Source: CAIKBL01 sp043734785 (GTDB lineage Bacteria > Pseudomonadota > Gammaproteobacteria > Ga0077536). From it: a stretch of 10,357 nt of DNA. This document shows, piece by piece, positions 5,621 through 10,357 of the stretch (within the stretch, counting starts at the first letter, position 1; each line of letters opens with the position of its first letter). The notes under the pieces were generated by a model. The model ran no database searches. It worked only from the letters and a program-made list of their open reading frames with translations, and was not told where the DNA came from. The position numbers and the translations under genes were made by a program. The stretch lies in assembly GCA_043734785.1 (NCBI GenBank), contig JAYTEX010000077.1:1-10357 (forward strand), in the 5' to 3' direction.

Positions 5621-7252
5621 GTGACCGTATCCGCCCCACCCTTTGCGCGCGCCGCGCGCCGAACCTATCCGTGCAGCGCGCCACCTGAATTGCACAGTGC
5701 CGTAGCGCGCCAGGTGCCCGTGGTGATTGTCGGGGCCGGTCCGGTCGGACTCGCCATGGCGCGCGAACTCGCCAATCACCAGGTCCCCGCGTTGATCCTA
5801 GAGAAACACCATACTTCGAGTAACCGTTCGCGCGCGGTGTGCTGGTCTAAGCGCTCGTTAGAGATTTGCGATCGCTTGGGGGTGGCCGATCGCATGCGCG
5901 CCAATGGCGTGGTCTGGAACATCGGCCGGGTATTCGCGGGTGCTGATAACACGCCGTTGTACTCCTTCGATCTGCTGCCGGTCAGGGATCAAAAATTTCC
6001 GGCTTTCATTAATCTGCAGCAGTACTACACCGAGGAGTATCTGGTCGATGCGCTCGCCACCTCGCCAATGGTCGATATTCGCTGGCATCATGAGGTCAGC
6101 GCCATTGAACAAACGCCGACGCACGTGCTGTTGAGCGTGCACACGCCAGCGGGCGTTTATGCGCTTGCCGCCGATTACGTGATCGCTGCAGACGGCGCTC
6201 ACAGTACGCTACGGACGCTGCTCGGGCTCGAGTTCGAAGGCCGTCTCTTCGAAGACAACTTTTTGATCGCGGACGTCCGGATGCAGGCGCCGTTTCCGGC
6301 CGAGCGTCGCTTCTATTTCAACGCGCCCTTCAACGCCGGCCGCACGGCGCTGATGCACCAGCAGCCAGACGGTATCTGGCGTCTCGACTTTCAACTGGGA
6401 TGGGATATTGATCGCGCGGCGGCCCTCCGCGAGGAGAATGTCACCGCGAAGGTGCGCGCCATGCTGGGACCGGATATCGAGTTCGAATACGAATGGATCA
6501 GCCTCTATACGTTTCAATGCCGACGTATGGAGCGCTTCGTGCACGAGCGCGTGATTTTTGTCGGCGATGCGGCGCACCTGGTGTCGCCCTTCGGCGCGCG
6601 GGGTGCGAATGGTGGCATTCAAGACGTCGACAATCTCGGCTGGAAACTCGCGCGCGTGATTCGCGGTGAGGCACCGCACAGTCTACTCGACACCTACGAC
6701 GAGGAGCGCGGCGCCGGTGCCGACGAGAATATTCAGAATTCGACGCGCGCGACCGACTTCATGACCCCCAAGACCCCGGCGGCACGCGCCTTCCAAAGCG
6801 CCGTGCTGGAGCTGGCCGTCGACTTTCCGTTCGCACGCGCCCTGGTCAACAGCGGCCGACTCTCGGTCGCGTGCAGCTTGGAAAACTCGAGTCTCGTAAC
6901 GCCCGATTCGAGCGACTTCGACACCCCAGGCTTAGCACCCGGCATGGTGGCGCTGGATGCACCGATCACCAGCGCTGCAGGCACTTGCTGGCTGCTGAAC
7001 TTACTGGGTGGAGATTTCACCTGCCTCGTGTTCGGGACGTCGCCAGGCGCTCAGTCCCTGTTGCCCGGGATCCGCTTGCTGGTGGCGGGGATTGATTTCG
7101 CGGATCCGACCGGACTGGTGGCCACGCGCTACGGCACAATGCCCGGGACCACCTACCTGATCCGCCCCGATCAACATATCGCCGCGCGCTGGCGTGACTT
7201 CGATCGCGCCGCGATCACCCTGGCCTATGAACGCAGCCTTGCCAAAACTTAG
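5621..7252 (+). CDS. FAD-dependent aromatic monooxygenase (MhpA/PHBH-type flavoprotein hydroxylase)
   Basis: A 543-residue flavoprotein of the class A hydroxylase family, using NAD(P)H and O2 to hydroxylate an aromatic ring. Visible elements are the FAD-binding VVIVGAGPVGLA (34-45), the DG motif AADGAHSTLR (189-198) and the second FAD motif VIFVGDAAHLVSPFGARGAN (311-330). A thioredoxin-like C-terminal region follows (about 435-543), as in MhpA relatives. The start is GTG at 5621, one base after the FAH stop and just downstream of GCGAGG; the frame upstream overlaps the FAH gene, so an earlier start is unlikely. The tight spacing implies coupled expression with the FAH-family gene. Substrate is not readable; a hydroxyphenylacetate-type compound converted to homogentisate would fit the context but is inference. 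Cofactor residues are intact and the gene appears functional. Confidence 0.87.
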   Translation: MTVSAPPFARAARRTYPCSAPPELHSAVARQVPVVIVGAGPVGLAMARELANHQVPALILEKHHTSSNRSRAVCWSKRSLEICDRLGVADRMRANGVVWNIGRVFAGADNTPLYSFDLLPVRDQKFPAFINLQQYYTEEYLVDALATSPMVDIRWHHEVSAIEQTPTHVLLSVHTPAGVYALAADYVIAADGAHSTLRTLLGLEFEGRLFEDNFLIADVRMQAPFPAERRFYFNAPFNAGRTALMHQQPDGIWRLDFQLGWDIDRAAALREENVTAKVRAMLGPDIEFEYEWISLYTFQCRRMERFVHERVIFVGDAAHLVSPFGARGANGGIQDVDNLGWKLARVIRGEAPHSLLDTYDEERGAGADENIQNSTRATDFMTPKTPAARAFQSAVLELAVDFPFARALVNSGRLSVACSLENSSLVTPDSSDFDTPGLAPGMVALDAPITSAAGTCWLLNLLGGDFTCLVFGTSPGAQSLLPGIRLLVAGIDFADPTGLVATRYGTMPGTTYLIRPDQHIAARWRDFDRAAITLAYERSLAKT

Positions 7253-7274
7253 GCCCGAAGTTTGGCCCGAAGTT
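7252..7274 (+). repeat. Short tandem duplication after the hydroxylase stop codon
   Basis: GGCCCGAAGTT occurs at 7252-7262 and again at 7264-7274, a 12-base period. A further TTAGGCC follows at 7273-7279, echoing the stop-codon context at 7249-7255. It looks like local slippage in the 102-base spacer before the next gene. No regulatory role is evident and no clear promoter is seen in that spacer. Confidence 0.6.
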
Positions 7275-7354
7275 AGGCCAGGCGCCGGTCTGGTGACTTC
7301 AGCCGCCGACTAAACGACCTTGCCGATTGAACGCAACAGGAGAACATTTACGCC

Positions 7355-8305
7355 ATGAACAAAGCCTTTGCCTCCAAGGGAGATCTCGAGCCTAAGACCA
7401 TCAGCTTCACCCGGCTGGCCGACAACGCCTATGCCTACACTGCCGAAGGTGATCCGAATACCGGCGTCATCATCGGCGATGACTGTGTGATGGTGATCGA
7501 TGCACAGGCCACACCCGTGATGGCGCGCGAGGTGATCGCTAAGATCAGAACCGTGACGGACAAACCGATTCGACACGTGGTGCTGACCCACTACCACGCG
7601 GTGAGGGTGCTTGGCGCGAGTGGCTACGGGGCTTCGAATATCATCGCGAGCAAAGACACCTACGACCTCATCATCGAACGCGGTGAGCAAGACTACAAAT
7701 CGGAATTCGAGCGCTTTCCGCGCCTGTTTCAGGCGGTGGATTCGATTCCAGGCCTGACCTGGCCGACTATCGTGTTCAGCAACGAGATCACGCTCTGGCT
7801 GGGGCGCACCGAAGTTCGCTTGCTGCAGCTCGGGCGCGGACACACCAAAGGCGACACGGTCGCGTGGATGCCCAAGGAAGGCGTGCTGTTCAGCGGCGAT
7901 CTCGTCGAGTACGGCGCGACACCGTACACCGGCGATGCCTATCTAACCGAATGGCCTGCGACACTCGATCGTATCGCGGCGCTGAATCCTCGCGCCCTCG
8001 TGCCAGGGCGAGGCAACGCCCTGACCACGCCCGCCGAAGTGGCTGATGCGCTGGCCGGCACTCGCGCCTTCGTCACCAAGATGTTCAATAGCGTCAAAGA
8101 CGCGCGCGCGGCGGGCAAATCTCTCCAACAGACCTATGACGAGACCTATGCGAATCTAAAGCCGGAGTTCGGGCATTGGGTGATCTTCGATCACTGCCTG
8201 CCGTTTGATGTGACGCGCGCCTATGATGAAGCCGGCGGTACGCGCGATCCCCGCATCTGGACCGCAGAGCGCGACGCCGAGATGTGGCAGTCACTGGCCC
8301 GATAG
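7355..8305 (+). CDS. Metallo-beta-lactamase-fold hydrolase with degenerate second metal site
   Basis: A 316-residue protein of the metallo-beta-lactamase superfamily, probably cytoplasmic (no signal peptide). The fold is shown by VMVIDAQATP (45-54), LTHYHAVRVLGA (77-88), GRGHTKGDTVAW (160-171), FSGDLVEYG (179-187) and LVPGRGN (215-221). His79, His81, His163 and Asp182 are kept, but the usual Asp and His of HxHxDH are Val83 and Arg84, and the last His of PGHG is Arg219. A full binuclear zinc centre is therefore not expected. It has an AGGAGA site 11 bases before the ATG and lies between the hydroxylase and a DUF2783 gene, with the same direction. From memory this trio recurs next to homogentisate genes, which suggests a hydrolase or accessory role in that pathway. 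Its reaction is unknown. Confidence 0.85.
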   Translation: MNKAFASKGDLEPKTISFTRLADNAYAYTAEGDPNTGVIIGDDCVMVIDAQATPVMAREVIAKIRTVTDKPIRHVVLTHYHAVRVLGASGYGASNIIASKDTYDLIIERGEQDYKSEFERFPRLFQAVDSIPGLTWPTIVFSNEITLWLGRTEVRLLQLGRGHTKGDTVAWMPKEGVLFSGDLVEYGATPYTGDAYLTEWPATLDRIAALNPRALVPGRGNALTTPAEVADALAGTRAFVTKMFNSVKDARAAGKSLQQTYDETYANLKPEFGHWVIFDHCLPFDVTRAYDEAGGTRDPRIWTAERDAEMWQSLAR

Positions 8306-8317
8306 GCGTCTTGCGTC

Positions 8318-8512
8318 GTGATCATCGAACCGAACATCCAGCATCCAGATGAGTTCTACGCAGCGCTGGTCGCCCTCCACGAAGGACTGAGCGTGGAGGA
8401 GAGTCTCAAGCTGAACGCCAAGCTTATTCTGTTGCTCGCCAATCAGATTAATGACGCCGCGGTGCTAAGAGATATCCTCGCGGCGGGGCGCGCCGTTCGG
8501 CCACGCCGCTAG
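8318..8512 (+). CDS. DUF2783 domain protein
   Basis: A 64-residue acidic-to-neutral helical protein matching DUF2783. The visible pattern is PDEFYAALVALHEGLSVEES (11-30) and then LNAKLILLLANQINDAAVL (32-50). It starts with GTG 12 bases after the stop of the MBL-fold gene; this is the only usable start between that stop and the domain. No Shine-Dalgarno is visible, so translation is probably coupled to the upstream gene. DUF2783 genes are typically found beside FAD-dependent hydroxylases and MBL-fold proteins, as here, but the function is not known. A small partner or stabilising subunit of the hydroxylase or hydrolase is a guess. The final Arg-rich tail (AVRPRR) lies outside the domain. Confidence 0.8.
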   Translation: MIIEPNIQHPDEFYAALVALHEGLSVEESLKLNAKLILLLANQINDAAVLRDILAAGRAVRPRR

Positions 8513-8559
8513 CAACGCGTTAGGATGGGGTCCTTAAACACACAGAACGGAGAATTACG

Positions 8560-9186
8560 ATGAGCCATGCAATAGCAACGATAGCGCTGGTCGCGTTGCT
8601 CGCTGGGTGCGCGGGCGATGAGACGAATCAGGTACAGGCCGATCTTCCGATCGACAAGGGAAGCGTCAAAGCGGGCGCCGGTAGCAGCGTTACGATGAAG
8701 GGCGACGTGCTCCCCCTCGCTGGGACAGGCATCGTGGAAGTCGGCAAACCACTCCCCGCGGCGATTGTGTCCTCCACCGAACTGAAGCCTGTCAACCTCA
8801 CGGAGATCAGCGGTAAGGTTCGCATTATCAGTGTAGTGCCGTCACTCGACACCCCCACCTGCGATAAGCAAACCCACGAACTGTCGGAAGATAACGACGG
8901 ACTGGACCAGAAAATTGAACTCGTCACCATTAGCATGGACCTGCCCTTCGCACAGACGCGGTTTGCCAAGGAAGCGAAGATTAGCAATATTACTTTTTTA
9001 TCCGACTACAAGCACCGAGAGTTCGGCAATCACAACGGCCTGTTGATTGAACCGCTTGCGCTGTTGGCACGCGCGGTCATTGTGACGGATAAAGATAATA
9101 TCGTGCGCTACCTCCAGATCGTCCCGGAAGTTACCGCACTGCCTGACATGCAAGCGGCGATGCAAGCTGCGCGTGCCCTGCTCTAA
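8560..9186 (+). CDS. tpx: Lipoprotein thiol peroxidase (Tpx family), one-cysteine form
   Basis: A 208-residue peroxiredoxin of the Tpx class. Residues 1-17 form a lipoprotein signal ending in the lipobox LAGC (14-17); the +2 residue is Ala, which favours the outer membrane. A linker (18-45) leads into the Tpx fold: VTMKGDVLPLAG, the peroxidatic site SLDTPTCDKQTH with Thr98 and Cys101, SMDLPFAQTRF, and LLARAVIV with Arg171. In E. coli Tpx the resolving Cys95 follows the sequence PFAQSRF; here that place is Ala136, and no other cysteine exists in the mature protein besides lipidated Cys17. It would reduce peroxides in the periplasm and need an external thiol. CGGAGAA precedes the ATG by 5-11 bases. 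It lies 47 bases after the DUF2783 gene and could be cotranscribed. Confidence 0.9.
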   Translation: MSHAIATIALVALLAGCAGDETNQVQADLPIDKGSVKAGAGSSVTMKGDVLPLAGTGIVEVGKPLPAAIVSSTELKPVNLTEISGKVRIISVVPSLDTPTCDKQTHELSEDNDGLDQKIELVTISMDLPFAQTRFAKEAKISNITFLSDYKHREFGNHNGLLIEPLALLARAVIVTDKDNIVRYLQIVPEVTALPDMQAAMQAARALL

Positions 9187-9329
9187 CCCGCGCATGCAAG
9201 GATAACCGCCCTTGCCGCGTGGTCGAGGATCTTGGGTCTTGAGTGCGCACGACCTCAGCAAGAATCACCACGGTGCCCGACTGCAGCGTGCGTCTGACTT
9301 TCGCGCGCACCTCGTCGGCCAGCGCTGCA

Positions 9330-9354
9330 CCCGGCCTGGTTTCGCCAGGCCGGG
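9330..9354. terminator. Perfect 10-bp stem-loop, terminator-like, between tpx and the minus-strand gene remnant
   Basis: CCCGGCCTGG (9330-9339) and CCAGGCCGGG (9345-9354) pair perfectly over 10 bp with the loop TTTCG. There is no T-tract on either side, so classical Rho-independent termination is uncertain. It probably marks the original 3' end of the minus-strand CTERM gene, which now reads through it. The rest of 9187-9397 shows no gene or site that I can support; the open minus-strand frame continuing to 9131 is read-through into the antisense of tpx. Confidence 0.55.
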
Positions 9355-9397
9355 CAACCCACCCTGTGACGGCGACGCCGACGGGCGCCCAACGCCG

Positions 9398-9784
9398 CAA
9401 GCCCGCCAGCATCAAAGGCAGTGCAGCCGGCACCGGCACGGCACTTAAGTTGTCGACAACGAAGCCATCGCCCGAGACGCGCAGCGCGACGATATCCGCC
9501 GTGTTACGGACAAAGCCACGGAACAGTGCGGCGTTAGTCAGCGAAAAATTGTCGAAACCGACTGTGAAAACCAGACTTTCCAGGACAACATCCTCGGTGC
9601 CGATAGCTTCAAGCAGGATTTGCCCCGATACCGCGCCATCGTTAAAAATGCTGAAATTGGCACCAACGCCGCCGCGTGCCACACCGAGGTCGAAGACCAT
9701 GGTGCCGAGGTAGCCCTCGGTCGTGGTCGGAAACGATGATAAATCGCCAATCCCGGCAAAGTGGTTGCCTGCGCCCCAAGTGCC
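9398..9784 (-). pseudogene. C-terminal part of a VPxPA/PEP-CTERM-type exported protein, frameshifted
   Basis: This stretch, in one frame with the PhoX remnant upstream, encodes about 129 residues that do not look like PhoX. A beta-rich segment (TTTEGYLGTMVFDLGVARGG ... NAALFRGFVRNTADIVALRV) leads to SGDGFVVDNL, then to VPVPAALPLMLAGL at 9439-9398. This is the start of a VPxPA-CTERM sorting signal, which directs proteins to exosortase-type processing at the cell envelope. In the annotated frame the helix breaks off as RRWAPVGV. Adding one base in the G run at 9402-9404 restores AALGARRRRR, the expected hydrophobic helix and Arg cluster. The normal N-terminus and signal peptide are absent, so this is the tail of a gene joined to PhoX. 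A sequencing error could mimic the frameshift. Confidence 0.68.
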
Positions 9785-10357
9785 AATGACCAGCACCGAA
9801 GAACGCCCCCGGATATTGGCATTGACCGGCTGCACGATATTGCTGATGACTGGCAGCGGCTCGCCCGCGCTGTTCTTATCGAACTGGCTTTGTGGCCAGT
9901 TACTGAACTGGGTAGGGTTCGCAGACAGCGAGTCTTCACCGAGATGCTGAATACCGACGAACATCGTCTTGCCATCCGGCGTATTGATGACCCCCGTCAC
10001 TTCGCAGTTTCGCGGGCTGGTTAGGAAACGGCGGATCTCCTTGGTGTTCGGATCGGCGCAGCACATGGAATTCGCACCGAGTAGGTGCGCAGTGCCGTCC
10101 ATTCCGGGCGATCCATCATGGTCGCGCCGACCGCGTCTGCCGCCTGGCGCGTCTTGATAAGAATAAGTGCCTGAACCTCGGCGTCATTCGGGTTGGTCGT
10201 ACCTTGCACGGACGCACCGAATTGCGTGAGTTCGCGCAGCTTGAAGAAGCCTCCGTTGCCGTTGGAAATGACCGATAGCGTGTCCGGCACCAATGCAAGC
10301 CACTGTCCTCGGAAAGTCCCGTTACTGGCACCTGTGATATTCGTGAACTTCGCGACA
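9785..10357 (-). pseudogene. PhoX-type phosphatase (DUF839) remnant with internal deletion, continuing past the right edge
   Basis: Two frames carry PhoX sequence on the minus strand. From the right edge to about 10094 one frame reads VAKFTNITGASNGTF, then LILIKTRQAADAVGATMMDRPEWTA, the PhoX calcium/iron-site region. From about 10102 another frame reads DGTAHLLGANSMCCADPNT, then KEIRRFLTSPRNCEVTGV and TPDGKTMFVGIQHLGE, the PhoX C-terminal blocks. In intact PhoX proteins these parts are separated by more than 100 residues; here they abut and the frame changes. The N-terminal part lies outside the window. The remnant ends near RGRSSVLVI and runs in frame into an unrelated CTERM-protein tail. 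Intact PhoX is a periplasmic alkaline phosphatase; this copy should be inactive. Confidence 0.75.

Noticed and set aside
6209..6679. Antisense frame opposite the flavin hydroxylase
   Set aside because: Shadow of the sense gene, whose FAD motifs cover the same bases.
8513..8559. Possible separate promoter for tpx
   Set aside because: Only 47 bases, with no convincing -35/-10 pair visible; cotranscription with the upstream genes is equally possible.
9131..9329. Minus-strand frame continuing from the CTERM remnant across the end of tpx
   Set aside because: It passes the stem-loop and goes antisense into tpx with no recognisable domain; it is read-through after the frameshift.

Overview
The window looks like a G+C-rich chromosome segment of a Pseudomonadota bacterium, probably gamma- or betaproteobacterial. 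This is inferred from gene content: a BigR-type sulfide regulon, a homogentisate pathway and a VPxPA/PEP-CTERM-type sorting signal. No genus can be named from the sequence alone. There are no tRNA, rRNA, CRISPR or transposase genes.

Region 1 (1-3174) is a divergent sulfur-stress locus. Leftward from about 2231 run a BigR/SqrR-like ArsR-family repressor, two half-size YeeE/YedE membrane proteins, a small DUF442 (BLH-phosphatase/rhodanese-like) protein and a SulP anion transporter cut by the left edge. Rightward from 2314 runs an ETHE1/BLH-type persulfide dioxygenase. An 82-base, very AT-rich intergenic stretch holds two opposed promoter candidates whose -10 boxes overlap, so one repressor site could silence both arms. 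The expected logic is that sulfide forms persulfide, the repressor's Cys pair is oxidised, the dioxygenase and sulfurtransferase-like protein turn persulfide into sulfite, and the membrane proteins move sulfur species. In classical BLH proteins the DUF442 and dioxygenase domains are fused; here they are separate genes on opposite arms.

Region 2 (3237-8512) is an aromatic catabolism locus. hmgA (homogentisate 1,2-dioxygenase) runs leftward. Diverging from it, rightward, are a fumarylacetoacetate hydrolase-family gene, an FAD-dependent aromatic hydroxylase of the MhpA/PHBH type, a metallo-beta-lactamase-fold protein with a degenerate metal site, and a DUF2783 gene. The hydroxylase plausibly makes a ring compound that feeds homogentisate; HmgA opens the ring and the FAH-family enzyme cleaves the product. 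No maleylacetoacetate isomerase or HPP dioxygenase gene is visible.

Region 3 (8560-9186) is an unusual thiol peroxidase: a predicted lipoprotein that lacks the resolving cysteine.

Region 4 (about 9330-10357, minus strand) looks like gene debris: a PhoX-type phosphatase (DUF839) with an internal deletion and frame change, joined to the tail of a VPxPA-CTERM surface protein whose sorting helix is frameshifted. A perfect 10-bp stem-loop follows it.
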